Assembly (NCBI GenBank): GCA_029571905.1
Contig: JAKPXU010000055.1
Span: 1-32,172, forward strand
Length of the DNA: 32,172 nucleotides
Origin: Acidobacteriota bacterium
GTDB lineage: Bacteria > Acidobacteriota > Aminicenantia > Aminicenantales > Saccharicenantaceae
Direction of reading: 5' to 3'
Positions 1 to 10,150 of the stretch are shown piece by piece (within the stretch, counting starts at the first letter, position 1; each line of letters opens with the position of its first letter). The notes below the pieces were generated by a model. That model saw only the letters and a list, made by a program, of their open reading frames with translations. It was not told the origin of the DNA and made no database searches. Both the position numbers and the translations under genes were made by a program.

Positions 1-1680
1 TCTCCGGGCCGAATCGACGACGCCTTCCACTTTTTGTCCCGGTCTAATCTCACCGGCCAGTACTCTTACCTGATGAACAATAAGCTCCGGGATAGGTTTA
101 TGGGTATTCTCAACCACTGCCGAAAAGCCGGAAGCTTTCAATAACCCCCTATCACCAACCTGACCCCCGCTCTCGGCATAAAAAGGAGTTTCAGATAGGA
201 TTATTTCTCCTTCCTCGCCTGCTTTTAGCCCCTCAACTGATCGCCCATCCCGGATAATGGCCAGCACTTCTGCTTCTTCTACTCTTTTTTTCTCGTAAAA
301 AACCGGCTTGACCTTGAGTTGCTGGCAAGAACTATAAATTGATTTTTCCCTGGCCCTGGTCTCGCCTTCCCAGGACTGCCTGGCCCTTTCCCTCTGATTT
401 TCCAGCTCTCGGTGGAACCCGGCTTCATCTACTTCTAAATTTTTTTCTCTGGCCAGCTCCTGACAGAGATCAAGAGGAAAGCCGAAGGTGTCATAGAGCT
501 TAAAAACCTTCTCTCCAGGTATAATCCGGCTGCCAGCCGCCCTGGCTTCCTCCGCATACTGCTCAAAGTATCTCATGCCAGAATTGAGGGTTGAAGCAAA
601 TCTCTCTTCTTCAGCCAGACAGACCCGGCTGATATAAGGCAGGCTGGTCAGAAGCTCAGGATAAGGCTCGCTCATTATATCAGCCACAGTACTGGCCAGC
701 CGGTAAAGAAACGGTTTGTCGAGTCCAATGAGATTGCCGCGCCGGTAAGCACGCCTGATCAAGCGTCTCAACACATAGCCGCGACCTTCGTTGGCTGGAT
801 TAACTCCATCCCCGATAAGAAAAGTGATCGCCCGGATATGGTCAGCAATGATTCTGATGTAGACATCATTCTCATCGCCGGCTGGATAATCCTGTCCACT
901 TTCCTCACATATAGCCTTAATGATGGGAGCAAACAGATCAGTCTCAAAATTGCTTTTTTTGCCCTGAAGGACAGCCGCTATGCGTTCCAGTCCCATACCG
1001 GTATCAATGGAGGGGCGAGGCAACGGATTCATCACGCCCTTTTCGTCCTGGAAAAATTGCATAAAAACCAGATTCCACAGTTCAACAAAGCGATCACTAC
1101 CAGAAGCTATCAACTCAGCCGGAGTTCCAGCTTCCAGTTCTTGACCCAGATCATAATGAATTTCTGAGCAGGGACCACAGGGGCCGGTCTCACCCATCGC
1201 CCAGAAGTTATCCTTTTTGCCAAAACGGAAAATTCTGGACACTGGCAAACCAATTCCTTCATGCCAGAGACGAAAAGCCTCGTCATCTTCTTCATAAATA
1301 GTAATGTAAAGTTTATCTGCCGGCAGACGGAAAACATCGGTAACGAGCTCCCAGGCATAATCAATTGCTTCTTTTTTAAAATAATCACCGAATGAAAAAT
1401 TACCCAGCATTTCAAAAAAGGTGTGATGCTTTGGTGTCCGGCCAACCTCTTCCAGGTCATTATGCTTACCGCTGACGCGCAGACATTTCTGGACAGTTGT
1501 CGCCCGGCTATAGCTTCTCTTTTCCAGGCCCAGGAAAATATTCTTAAATTGATTCATCCCGGCGTTGGTAAAAAGCAGCGTCGGGTCATCTTTTGGAATC
1601 AGAGGAGAACTGGGAATAATCCGGTGCCCTCTATTTTCAAAAAACTCAAGAAAGGTTGTTCTGATCTCATTGGCTTTCAT
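1..1680 (-). CDS. alaS: Alanyl-tRNA synthetase, C-terminal part cut by the window edge (absent from the ORF track because no stop lies inside the window)
   Basis: The reverse strand from the ATG at 1680 reads MKANEIRTTFLEFFENRGHRIIPSSPLIPKDDPTLLFTNAGMNQFKNIFLGLEKRSYSRATTVQKCLRVSGKHNDLEEVGRTPKHHTFFEMLGNFSFGDYFKKEAIDYAWE... and later AESGGQVGDRG, both AlaRS signatures. I read it by hand as open to base 1. Confidence 0.96.
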   Translation of the reverse strand, partial: MKANEIRTTFLEFFENRGHRIIPSSPLIPKDDPTLLFTNAGMNQFKNIFLGLEKRSYSRATTVQKCLRVSGKHNDLEEVGRTPKHHTFFEMLGNFSFGDYFKKEAIDYAWELVTDVFRLPADKLYITIYEEDDEAFRLWHEGIGLPVSRIFRFGKKDNFWAMGETGPCGPCSEIHYDLGQELEAGTPAELIASGSDRFVELWNLVFMQFFQDEKGVMNPLPRPSIDTGMGLERIAAVLQGKKSNFETDLFAPIIKAICEESGQDYPAGDENDVYIRIIADHIRAITFLIGDGVNPANEGRGYVLRRLIRRAYRRGNLIGLDKPFLYRLASTVADIMSEPYPELLTSLPYISRVCLAEEERFASTLNSGMRYFEQYAEEARAAGSRIIPGEKVFKLYDTFGFPLDLCQELAREKNLEVDEAGFHRELENQRERARQSWEGETRAREKSIYSSCQQLKVKPVFYEKKRVEEAEVLAIIRDGRSVEGLKAGEEGEIILSETPFYAESGGQVGDRGLLKASGFSAVVENTHKPIPELIVHQVRVLAGEIRPGQKVEGVVDSARR

Positions 1681-1685
1681 CTAGA

Positions 1686-2849
1686 CTAACTTTCCTCTTC
1701 ACCCCCTCTTCCTGACTGTCCAACCCGTTCGACCTTGACCATTTCTTGTTCCATCTGTTCCAGAGCAATGTCCAGCGTTGACTGGACCCCCATCACCCTC
1801 AGTTTAAACGCATCTGGATTAGAGGAATACTTTATTCCCTGCTCAAAAGAAATATAACCATCACGATAAAGCTGATAAATAGATTGATCAAAAGTTTGCA
1901 TCCCATACTGGGAAACACCGGTGGCAATGGCATCACGAATGAAAGCCGTTTTGTCGCGGTCAATGATGCATTCCTGGATATACGGTGTAGAAACCATGAC
2001 TTCAACCGCTGGCACCCGGCCTTGTTCATCCATGCGCGGCACCAATCGCATAGAGATGACAGCCTTAATCACACTCGCTAATTGTAATCTGACCTGACGC
2101 TGGTGATGCGGAGGAAAAGTTGAAATAATACGGTTGATTGTTTCGGGTGCATCCAGCGTATGCAGGGTACTTAGAACTAAATGACCTGTTTCGGCAGCCA
2201 GCAGAGCCGTTTCAATTGTTTCCAGATCTCTCATTTCACCAACCAGAATAACATCCGGGTCCTCGCGCAGGCAGGCCCGCAACCCACGGCTAAAATTCTG
2301 GACATCCATACCAATTTCTCTCTGGCTGATGATGCTCTTTTTATCTTTGTGAAGATATTCAATTGGGTCTTCAATGGTGATAATGTTTTCACGACGGTAG
2401 TTATTGATGTAATCAATCATAGCCGCCAGGGTAGTTGTTTTTCCACTGCCAGTGGTACCGGTAACCAGAACCAGACCTCGCGGAGAAAAGGCAATTTTCT
2501 CCAGAATTTCAGGCAGTAGCAGCTCCCTGATTGACTTGACTTCCAGTGGAATTATTCGCAAAGCAACGGTCAAACTGTTTCGCTGATAAAAAACATTTCC
2601 CCTGAACCGCCCAAAACCAGGCAGGCTGTAAGCCAGGTCAATATCGAATTCTTCCTTTAATTTTTTTCTTTGAAAGTCACTTAAAATCTGATTGGCCAGC
2701 TCCTCGGTATCAGAGGAGGTTAGTTTGGGAAAACCCACCAGGGGTACCAGTGTCCCGTGAACCCTGATGGTCGGATGATTGCCAGCTTTAAGATGCAAGT
2801 CAGAGGCATCTCTCTCAATGGCGATTTTTAAAAGATCATCAATATTCAT
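1686..2849 (-). CDS. pilT: Type IV pilus retraction ATPase PilT
   Basis: 387 aa. DASDLHLKAG N-terminus, Walker A GTTGSGKTT, ILVGEMRDLETIETALLAAETGHLVLSTLHT. Ends 5 bp before the alaS start. Confidence 0.95.
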   Translation of the reverse strand: MNIDDLLKIAIERDASDLHLKAGNHPTIRVHGTLVPLVGFPKLTSSDTEELANQILSDFQRKKLKEEFDIDLAYSLPGFGRFRGNVFYQRNSLTVALRIIPLEVKSIRELLLPEILEKIAFSPRGLVLVTGTTGSGKTTTLAAMIDYINNYRRENIITIEDPIEYLHKDKKSIISQREIGMDVQNFSRGLRACLREDPDVILVGEMRDLETIETALLAAETGHLVLSTLHTLDAPETINRIISTFPPHHQRQVRLQLASVIKAVISMRLVPRMDEQGRVPAVEVMVSTPYIQECIIDRDKTAFIRDAIATGVSQYGMQTFDQSIYQLYRDGYISFEQGIKYSSNPDAFKLRVMGVQSTLDIALEQMEQEMVKVERVGQSGRGGEEES

Positions 2850-3014
2850 CTTTCCCTCCCCTTATCTTGACGTTTTATCATATATGAATCAAAACAGCAG
2901 TCCAGATTTCTACCCATTTGTTGAAGGGTAAACTCCCCCTCTCTACTCGCCTCATAATAATTATCTTGCATCAGCCAGCCCGGTTCAGTCACATTAAAAC
3001 CTGATTTTGCTTTC

Positions 3015-3043
3015 ATACTATATCAGTCAAATTTTAAAGTCAA
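3015..3043 (-). promoter_or_regulatory. Predicted sigma70-type promoter for pilT-alaS
   Basis: Reverse strand TTGACT (3043-3038), 17-bp spacer, TAGTAT (3020-3015), in the only large gap upstream of pilT. Confidence 0.45.
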
Positions 3044-3067
3044 TTTAAAGGTAGGGCCGGGCTTACC

Positions 3068-4006
3068 TTAAACTTTTTCTCCACAGTAAGGGCAAACCCT
3101 GGTTTTATAAGGCAGTGGCCGTCGGCAGTTCCAGCAGAGGTCAGATTTCCTCTGTTCCCTCGCTTTTATTCTGGCAAAAATATCGTCGAGTTCGCTGGAT
3201 TTCTCTTCTTTTCCTTTTAACCTGGATAGCTCCCGGATAATTTCTGAAGCAGTCTGAATGCGGTCTTCTACCTGAGGAGCCAGGCATCTCATGATCAGGT
3301 TATCAACTTCCTTTGGTACCTTCATATTTTTAAGCCGGGGCGGGGTAATTTTGCCCTGCTGGGCTTTTTCCAGGATCTTAAAAGGATCTGGATCAAAAAT
3401 AGGTGGACGACCGACTATCATTTCATAAAACATGCAACCTATCGAATAGATATCCGCAGGATAAGAAGCCTTACCCATAAACTGCTCCGGGGCCATATAA
3501 GGCGGCGAGCCTATCCTGGTCGAAGCGTACTGGACAGAATTCAGCCAGGCCGACGTGCCAAAGTCGGTGATTTTAACTGTCCCTGCTTCGGAAATAAGAA
3601 TATTGGAGGGTCTTAGGTCGCGATGAATGATCTTATTCTGATGAGCGTGATCGACGCCATAGGATATCTGCTTGATAATATCTACTGCCCGGTCACAAGC
3701 AAGAATTTTCTCTTTCTCCAGAATTCTCTCCAGGGATTGTCCCTTCACATATTCCATCACCATAAAAAAGACATCTTTTTCCCGTTCAGCAGCCAGAACC
3801 CTGACAATATTAGGATGATTGAGAGCAGCCTGCAGCCTCGGTTCTTTTAGCAGTTTATATAGCTCAGTTGATTGTTTATGAGGAACTTTAATGGCTACCT
3901 TGATATCAAGCCAGGTATCCCTGGCCAGATAAACGGAACCAAAACCGCCACTGCCCAGCGATCGCAATATTTCATATTTGCCAACTTTCTGTCCCTGTAA
4001 AAACAT
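3068..4006 (-). CDS. Hanks-type Ser/Thr protein kinase with C-terminal zinc ribbon
   Basis: 312 aa. GSGGFGSVYLA, VAIKVP, HRDLRPSNIL, DFGTSA, PPYMAPEQ. C-terminal CWNCRRPLPYKTRVCPYCGEKV. No obvious TM segment. Confidence 0.93.
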   Translation of the reverse strand: MFLQGQKVGKYEILRSLGSGGFGSVYLARDTWLDIKVAIKVPHKQSTELYKLLKEPRLQAALNHPNIVRVLAAEREKDVFFMVMEYVKGQSLERILEKEKILACDRAVDIIKQISYGVDHAHQNKIIHRDLRPSNILISEAGTVKITDFGTSAWLNSVQYASTRIGSPPYMAPEQFMGKASYPADIYSIGCMFYEMIVGRPPIFDPDPFKILEKAQQGKITPPRLKNMKVPKEVDNLIMRCLAPQVEDRIQTASEIIRELSRLKGKEEKSSELDDIFARIKAREQRKSDLCWNCRRPLPYKTRVCPYCGEKV

Positions 4007-4007
4007 C

Positions 4008-4733
4008 CTACCAGTTCCAGAAATGTGAGATTAAAGTCAGGGCAGAAACCACCGCTGTTTCTGTTCTCAAAATCCTGCCACCCAGGCTGTAACCACGATA
4101 ATTAGCACTCACCAGCTCTTCTCTTTCCTTCTGGCTCCAGCCACCTTCTGGACCAACCAGCAAGACAACTGAAGCCGGTCTAGCTTCCTTGAGTATATCA
4201 CGAAAATAGACCTGACTGTGTTCATCAAGAAATATTTTTTGTTCACCTCTATAATCAAGTCTTAAAATCTCCGGCAGGCTCATGGCCGCCCTGATGGTGG
4301 GCAGGCTGGCCCCCTTCGATTGCTTTAAAGCCGCCTGGCTAATCCTTTGCCAGCGGGCCAGTCTGGCCTCTAGCCTATCAGCCGTCAATCGGAAAGAATG
4401 AGCCGTGACCAGAGGGATTATTTCTGTGACCCCCAGCTCTGTCGCTTTTTCTATGATTGCATCCATGGTGGATGGTCTGGTCAGACCAAGTCCCAGGATA
4501 AGTTCAGTTTTTAACTTCTCTTCCGTCACTCCAATCGGAAGAAGCCAGGTTTTATCTGCCTCCAGACTCAGCACTTCTGCCAGCAACCTTTTCTGCCGAC
4601 CATCAGTCAACCAGATTCTGTCTCCAGGCTTGACTCTGGCCACCCGGGCCAGATGAAAATGCTCCTCTCCGACCAGAGAAAATTTAGAGTCCCCGCCTGG
4701 CAGGCTGGTTATAAAAAACTGATTACTGGTCAC
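4008..4733 (-). CDS. rsmE: 16S rRNA m3U1498 methyltransferase RsmE (start revised to GTG at 4733; the track ORF extends to 4790)
   Basis: [10 protein letters not shown]...[23 protein letters not shown]... [42 protein letters not shown] is typical of RsmE. The upstream extension lacks similarity to the family and lies inside dnaJ. Confidence 0.9.
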   Translation of the reverse strand: MTSNQFFITSLPGGDSKFSLVGEEHFHLARVARVKPGDRIWLTDGRQKRLLAEVLSLEADKTWLLPIGVTEEKLKTELILGLGLTRPSTMDAIIEKATELGVTEIIPLVTAHSFRLTADRLEARLARWQRISQAALKQSKGASLPTIRAAMSLPEILRLDYRGEQKIFLDEHSQVYFRDILKEARPASVVLLVGPEGGWSQKEREELVSANYRGYSLGGRILRTETAVVSALTLISHFWNW

Positions 4734-5874
4734 CGGTCCGGCGTCCAACAAGGTTTTTATATCTCTGTACCCAGGTTTGATCAGCCTCATTTATATTTTC
4801 ACCACGGAGCTCGGCCAACCTGGTCAATAAAGCTCTCTCCTCTTTATCGAGTTTTTCGGGAATGATCACTTTAACAGTGACATAAAGGTCACCGCGGCGG
4901 CGATTTCCAATATCAACCAGACCGGCATTTTTGATTTTAAATACTTCACCGGATTGAACACCGGCTGGAACTTTCAGGATTTCTGATTCGCCATTAAGAA
5001 GAGGGACGGCCACTCTGGCTCCGAGTGCCGCCTGAGTCAGGCTGATTGAAACCTGAGCATAAAGATCTTTGCCCTTTCTTTCGAAGAAGGGGTGCCGGGC
5101 CACTCTGACCAGGACATAGAGATCCCCTCTCGGCTGACCAGCTTCCCCGGAGTCACCCTCGCCGCTCAATCTCAGGCGAGTGCCATCTTCGATTCCGGGT
5201 GGTATCTTTATTCTTAACTGTTTCTTTTGCTTGATGAGACCAGTTCCCTTGCATTCCTCACAAGGAGTGGCGACGACCTCCCCCTGCCCATGACAATGGG
5301 GACAGGTTCTGGTGACAGTAAAAAAGCCCTGTTGATAACGAAGCTGACCGCGCCCATGACAGGCTGTACAGGTTATTTTTTTAGTGCCAGGCTTAAGCCC
5401 GGTGCCATGGCAAACCGGACAGTGTTCACGCCGGTTGAGATTAAATTCTTTTTCCACACCGGTCGCAGCCTCTTCCAGACTTATTTTAACCTCGAGAGCC
5501 AGGTCCTGACCTGGCTGGACTGCCGACCGCCGTTGGGTTTCACCACCAAAGAACTCGGAAAAATTAAAGCCAAAGAAGTTGCCCAGGATATCTCCGAAAT
5601 CTTCAAAAATAGTGGAATCAAATCCGCCAAAACCCTGATAACCCTGTCCCTGCAGTCCCTGATGTCCATAACGGTCGTATATTGCCCGTTTTTCAGGATC
5701 AATCAGGACACTGTAGGCTTCGGCCGCTTCTTTAAATTTTTCTTCTGATTCTTTATCCCCGGGATTCCGGTCCGGATGATACTTCAGAGCGGCCTGACGA
5801 TAAGCTTTTTTAATTTCTTCAGGACTGGCACTCCTGGATATTCCAAGTATTTCATAATAATCCCTGTTTATCAT
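4723..5874 (-). CDS. dnaJ: Molecular chaperone DnaJ (type I)
   Basis: J domain with HPD (YHPDRNPGD), G/F-rich region, four zinc motifs [32 protein letters not shown]. Confidence 0.97.
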   Translation of the reverse strand: MINRDYYEILGISRSASPEEIKKAYRQAALKYHPDRNPGDKESEEKFKEAAEAYSVLIDPEKRAIYDRYGHQGLQGQGYQGFGGFDSTIFEDFGDILGNFFGFNFSEFFGGETQRRSAVQPGQDLALEVKISLEEAATGVEKEFNLNRREHCPVCHGTGLKPGTKKITCTACHGRGQLRYQQGFFTVTRTCPHCHGQGEVVATPCEECKGTGLIKQKKQLRIKIPPGIEDGTRLRLSGEGDSGEAGQPRGDLYVLVRVARHPFFERKGKDLYAQVSISLTQAALGARVAVPLLNGESEILKVPAGVQSGEVFKIKNAGLVDIGNRRRGDLYVTVKVIIPEKLDKEERALLTRLAELRGENINEADQTWVQRYKNLVGRRTGDQ

Positions 5875-7441
5875 GGTTAGTAGCTACCTCTTTCTTCTGT
5901 CTATCGATGATCTCCTGCAACTCTTCCGGCAGCAGACCAGCAGCTGGTTTGACCACCACTTTATGCTCCCGGCCGGTAGTGACATCACGAGCAGTAACCT
6001 TTAACAGACCGTCGGCATCAATCTCAAAAGTTACATCAATCTGAGGCACCCCGGCAGGAGCAGGATCAATGCCCACCAGATCGAATATAGCCAGAGACTT
6101 ATTCTCTTCTGCCCTCGGGCTTTCTCCCTGCAGGACATGGATTTTGACCCTTCTCTGATTATTTTCGACGGTGGTAAAAGCCATTGTTTTTCTGGCCGGG
6201 ATGGTGGCATTTTTTTCTATAATTTTTTGAAAACCACCATTTTCTGTTTCTATACCCAGAGAAAAGGGCGTAACGTCCAGGAGCAGCACCAGGTTATTAA
6301 TACTGCCTCTTATTATTTTGGCCTGAATAGCTGCTCCCATGGCCACAATTTCATCCGGATTGATGCGCGCTGCTGGCTGCCGCCCGAAAAAATGAGTCAC
6401 CTTCTGCCTGACCAGCGGCATTCTTGTCTGACCGCCTACCAGAATAACCTCATCTATCCGGGCTGGCTGAACTTTGGCCTCAGACAGGGCTACCTGGCTG
6501 ATGGCCATGGTTCTATCCACCAGCTTTTCAGTCAATTTTTCGAGATAACTGCGGCTGATTTTTTTCTTGATATGAAGAGAACCATGCTCAGTCGAAGAGA
6601 TAAAGGGCAGATTAATCTCTGTCTCGGTAGTAAAAGATAACTCGCGTTTGGCTTTTTCTGCTGCTTCTTTTATTCTCTGAAGAGCAAATTTATCCTGGCT
6701 GAGATCAATTTGATTTTCCTGCCAGAACTCTTCCACAATCGAGTTTATCAAAGAATTATCAAAGTCATCACCACCAAGAAAAGTATCACCATTGGTGGAT
6801 AAAACGTGAAAAACCCCATCATTTATTTCGAGAATGGTGATGTCAAAAGTTCCACCGCCGAGATCGTAGACGGCCAGCAGGCCTTCCCGCCGGCTATCAA
6901 GTCCATAGGCCAGACTGGCTGCAGTCGGTTCGTTTATTATTCTGATAACATTCAAACCACAAATGGCAGCAGCGTCTTTGGTTGCCTGGCGCTGATGATC
7001 ATTAAAATAAGCCGGGACAGTAATTACCGCTTCTTCTACATCTGTTCCCAGAAAGTTCTCGGCACAGGTCTTTAAATAGCCAAGAATAAAAGACGAAATT
7101 TCCTGCGGACTGTAAAGCCGGCCACCAGCCTCAATTAAAATATCTCCGTTAATCGCTTCTGTTATCTTATAAGGCAAGCGCTGCCTGATTGTTTGCATTT
7201 CCGGAGAATCGAATTTTTTGCCAATCAGCCTTTTGACCGAATAAATCGTATTTTCCGGGTTGGTTATGGCCTGCCTTAAAGCTGGCAATCCGACCAGCCT
7301 TTCGCCATTGGTCGTAAAAGAAACAACGGAAGGGGTGGTATTATTGCCTTCAAAATTGGGAATAATCTCGGGTCTATCCCCGTTCATATAAGCAACGCAG
7401 GAATAAGTGGTTCCCAGATCTATTCCAATTAACTCAGTCAT
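5852..7441 (-). CDS. dnaK: Molecular chaperone DnaK, short form (529 aa) lacking most of the C-terminal helical lid
   Basis: [75 protein letters not shown]. Stops shortly after the beta substrate-binding domain (...[25 protein letters not shown]). Confidence 0.96.
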   Translation of the reverse strand: MTELIGIDLGTTYSCVAYMNGDRPEIIPNFEGNNTTPSVVSFTTNGERLVGLPALRQAITNPENTIYSVKRLIGKKFDSPEMQTIRQRLPYKITEAINGDILIEAGGRLYSPQEISSFILGYLKTCAENFLGTDVEEAVITVPAYFNDHQRQATKDAAAICGLNVIRIINEPTAASLAYGLDSRREGLLAVYDLGGGTFDITILEINDGVFHVLSTNGDTFLGGDDFDNSLINSIVEEFWQENQIDLSQDKFALQRIKEAAEKAKRELSFTTETEINLPFISSTEHGSLHIKKKISRSYLEKLTEKLVDRTMAISQVALSEAKVQPARIDEVILVGGQTRMPLVRQKVTHFFGRQPAARINPDEIVAMGAAIQAKIIRGSINNLVLLLDVTPFSLGIETENGGFQKIIEKNATIPARKTMAFTTVENNQRRVKIHVLQGESPRAEENKSLAIFDLVGIDPAPAGVPQIDVTFEIDADGLLKVTARDVTTGREHKVVVKPAAGLLPEELQEIIDRQKKEVATNHDKQGLL

Positions 7442-7443
7442 AT

Positions 7444-8184
7444 TCAGTTCTTTTTAGGCACCAGGACTTTCACCATCGCCGGACGCAGCAGCCTATCATT
7501 AATCAAATAGCCCTTTTGCAATTCTTCTTCTATCTGCGGTTCGCTTACTTCCTCCGATTCTTCCGAAGCCAAAGCGTGATGGAAAGCCGGGTCAAAGCGC
7601 TTATCCTGGAGTTCAATCGGCTTGACTCCATGTCTGGCCAGAAAATTGAGCAGCATCCGGTAAATCAACTCAATTCCTTCTCTCAAAGTTTTCCCGTCGG
7701 TGTGGTCAGGTGTCTTTAAAGCTCGTTCAAAATTATCTATGATAGGCAAAAGTTCCTTAAAGACTTCGCTCAGAGCATATTCTTTGAATTCCTCTTTTTC
7801 CCGGGCGGTCCGCTTGCGCAGATTATCCATATCAGCCAGAACTCTTAAAAATTTATCTTTAAGCTCATCTATCTGGCTTTTTAATTCTGAAATTTCCTTC
7901 TCTTTGGCTTCCAGCTCGCTTTCCAATCTGACCATAACTTTATCCTGATCGCTGATGGCCTCCTCCAGGCTGGAGTTTTCTGTCTGTTCTGATCCTTCCG
8001 CGCTCGATTGTTCGGCTGAATTGACTTCCAGATATTCTATTTCGTCCTCCACATCTTTTCTAGAAGCAGGAATCCTTTTCTCGTCCTGGCTGTCTTCACT
8101 CCCGGTCATCTTCAGTCTTTGACTTTCCTCTACTGACTGCTCAGGATCTTTTTTGGTTTTTATGTCGACTTTAATTTCACTCAT
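7444..8184 (-). CDS. grpE: Nucleotide exchange factor GrpE with long acidic N-terminal extension
   Basis: Coiled coil, then LRVLADMDNLRKRTAREKEEFKEYA...LLPIIDNFERAL...GVKPIELQDKRFDPAFHHAL...GYLINDRLLRPAMVKVLVP. Confidence 0.95.
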   Translation of the reverse strand: MSEIKVDIKTKKDPEQSVEESQRLKMTGSEDSQDEKRIPASRKDVEDEIEYLEVNSAEQSSAEGSEQTENSSLEEAISDQDKVMVRLESELEAKEKEISELKSQIDELKDKFLRVLADMDNLRKRTAREKEEFKEYALSEVFKELLPIIDNFERALKTPDHTDGKTLREGIELIYRMLLNFLARHGVKPIELQDKRFDPAFHHALASEESEEVSEPQIEEELQKGYLINDRLLRPAMVKVLVPKKN

Positions 8185-9239
8185 ATCACCACACCTCTTT
8201 CCAAGCTCGAGATAGTACTGCTCAGATGTCTGGCCACCTGATCAACCAGTGGAATGATTCTTTCATAAGGCAACCTTTTTGGCCCGATTATTCCCAGTGA
8301 GCCCAGTACCTGTCGCCGGTCACCATAATGCGATAAAATCAAACAACAATCGGCAATTTCTGGCATTTTAAGTTCCGAGCCCAGAATTACCTTGACCCTT
8401 TCCAGGCTGATCAAATCCGACAGCAGCCTGACCAGATTGGCTTTCTGTTCAAAATTTTGAAAAAGCGATTTAAGTTTTTGAAAATCAAATAGTTCGGCTT
8501 TATCCAGCAGTCTGGCTGTCCCCTGCAAAAATATCTTGTTTTCTTCCTCTGGCGATGGATAATTTCTTATCAGAGTAATGAGTTTTTCGATCAGATCCTC
8601 ATATTTTAGCTTGAGTTTGGGCAACTCCCGGAATAAATAATCACGAACAAATGACAGGTTTTTTCCCCTGAAGTGCTGGTTTAAGTAAAGAGCGGCCTGA
8701 TCCAGCTCATTCTGGGTAAACATAACTCTGGTGGTAAATATGTCCGTCTGGATCAGATTAAAGGTGGACAGCAGTACTATCATGACCTTGTTATCTTTAA
8801 GCTTGATAAACTTAACCTGGTCGAAATTTACTTGCGAAATGAGGGGAGAAATGACAAAAGCCATATTATCGGCACTATCGGCCAGCACCTGACTGACCTG
8901 AAGCAAAAGCTTATCCAGTTCACCAGAACTTACGGTTAAATCATCGGGAGCGATTTTGACCTCACCTACCCTATCATGAGGAGTGGAATCAAGGAGATGA
9001 TTGACATAAAACTTAATTCCCAGGTCGGTCGGTATTCTTCCAGCCGAAGTATGAGGCTGGTATAGGTAACCCTCTTTTTCCAGCTCCGCCATGACATTTC
9101 GAATAGTGGCAGGAGAGACAATATTATTGAGTTTCTGAGCCAGACTGGCCGAACTAACCGGCTTTCCAGTCTGCAAATAGACCTCAACCATTGAAATTAG
9201 GACAATCTCTTCTTTGTTTTCAAGCCTCTTGTAAGACAT
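8181..9239 (-). CDS. hrcA: Heat-inducible transcription repressor HrcA
   Basis: SSASLAQKLNNIVSPATIRNVMAELEKEGYLYQPHTSAGRIPTDLGIKFYV. 4-bp overlap with grpE; first gene of the heat-shock cluster. Confidence 0.96.
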   Translation of the reverse strand: MSYKRLENKEEIVLISMVEVYLQTGKPVSSASLAQKLNNIVSPATIRNVMAELEKEGYLYQPHTSAGRIPTDLGIKFYVNHLLDSTPHDRVGEVKIAPDDLTVSSGELDKLLLQVSQVLADSADNMAFVISPLISQVNFDQVKFIKLKDNKVMIVLLSTFNLIQTDIFTTRVMFTQNELDQAALYLNQHFRGKNLSFVRDYLFRELPKLKLKYEDLIEKLITLIRNYPSPEEENKIFLQGTARLLDKAELFDFQKLKSLFQNFEQKANLVRLLSDLISLERVKVILGSELKMPEIADCCLILSHYGDRRQVLGSLGIIGPKRLPYERIIPLVDQVARHLSSTISSLERGVVI

Positions 9240-9256
9240 TTTGACTGCTTATTATT

Positions 9257-9285
9257 TTATTACCCTAAAAGCCAGTTTTTGTCAA
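9257..9285 (-). promoter_or_regulatory. Predicted sigma70-type promoter of hrcA operon
   Basis: Reverse strand TTGACA (9285-9280), 17-bp spacer, TAATAA (9262-9257). About 17 nt from -10 to the hrcA ATG. Confidence 0.6.
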
Positions 9286-9312
9286 TCTATCTCAGGTCAG
9301 GAGCTATGCGTC

Positions 9313-10119
9313 TTATTTAATCAGCAAACCCGCATAGCCCACAACCTGTTGGTAATCACCTGTTCGTTCACCCGATGTCTGGTATTTAACCAGATATCCT
9401 TCCTTCGCTCCAAGGGCCCTGGCCGCGACCATCATAGCCGTGGTTGGCTGAAAGCCACACATCGTAAGCTGGTAAGAAATGACCAGCTCGAAAAGTCCCT
9501 TGGGGTCAAGCCTCTCCATAAAGGAAATCGCCCGATAATCAAGCTTTTCAGCTACCTCCTCGCTGACATAATGACTCATATCTGTGCTGGCCACCAGCAG
9601 AACTTCCTGTCCCGAGTTTTTGATAGCTCTGGCCAGAGCCAGTCCTAATTCTTCCAGTTTTTCATAATCCGCTTCATAAGAAACCAGGATAGGAACAATT
9701 GATAAATCCGGCTGAAAATACTGAAGAAACGGAATCTGAACTTCAATCGAGTGTTCCTGACGATGAGCAGCTCTATCTCTAAAGATAAAGCTGCCTTCTG
9801 ACAGAATCAAATCAACCAGAGCAGAGTCCACGGGTACTTCCCCCAGAGGAGTCAGCCAGCTATCGCTATCATCAAGAGCCAGAACCGATCCGATCGGATG
9901 ATGAGCAGGACCCAGGATAACCACCCGGGGCGGGATAATCACAGAAGAATAAACAGCTGCCGCCACCGGTCCTGAGTATTCATAACCTGCATGAGGCGCA
10001 ACCACCCCATAAGCTCTGGTTTTCTCGCTTCTTTTAGGCATAAAAGACTCGACAGTCTTTCTGAGGAGATCAGGATCATCAGGATAAAAATAACCGGCTA
10101 CATATGGTTGCCTCTTCAT
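9313..10119 (-). CDS. MEMO1 family protein (AmmeMemoRadiSam protein B-like)
   Basis: MKRQPYVAGYFYPDDPDLL...VAPHAGYEYSGPVAAAVYS...VILGPAHHPIG...EHSIEVQIPFLQYF...VASTDMSHYV. Confidence 0.9.
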   Translation of the reverse strand: MKRQPYVAGYFYPDDPDLLRKTVESFMPKRSEKTRAYGVVAPHAGYEYSGPVAAAVYSSVIIPPRVVILGPAHHPIGSVLALDDSDSWLTPLGEVPVDSALVDLILSEGSFIFRDRAAHRQEHSIEVQIPFLQYFQPDLSIVPILVSYEADYEKLEELGLALARAIKNSGQEVLLVASTDMSHYVSEEVAEKLDYRAISFMERLDPKGLFELVISYQLTMCGFQPTTAMMVAARALGAKEGYLVKYQTSGERTGDYQQVVGYAGLLIK

Positions 10120-10150
10120 TTTTGCCCTCCACCAATCAAATAGCTTTACT

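Noticed and set aside
838-1689. Track ORFs 838-1167 (+), 1110-1460 (-) and 1423-1689 (+)
   Set aside because: They are out-of-frame shadows over the alaS coding region, which is open to the window edge and has clear AlaRS signatures.
3068-4006. Kinase as part of a defence or toxin system
   Set aside because: Flanked by housekeeping genes with no effector or toxin partner; the heat-shock operon context is the simpler reading.
4102-4110. TTAGCACTC half-site identical to a CIRCE arm
   Set aside because: It is inside the rsmE coding region, is not followed by the inverted GAGTGCTAA arm, and is not upstream of a chaperone gene.
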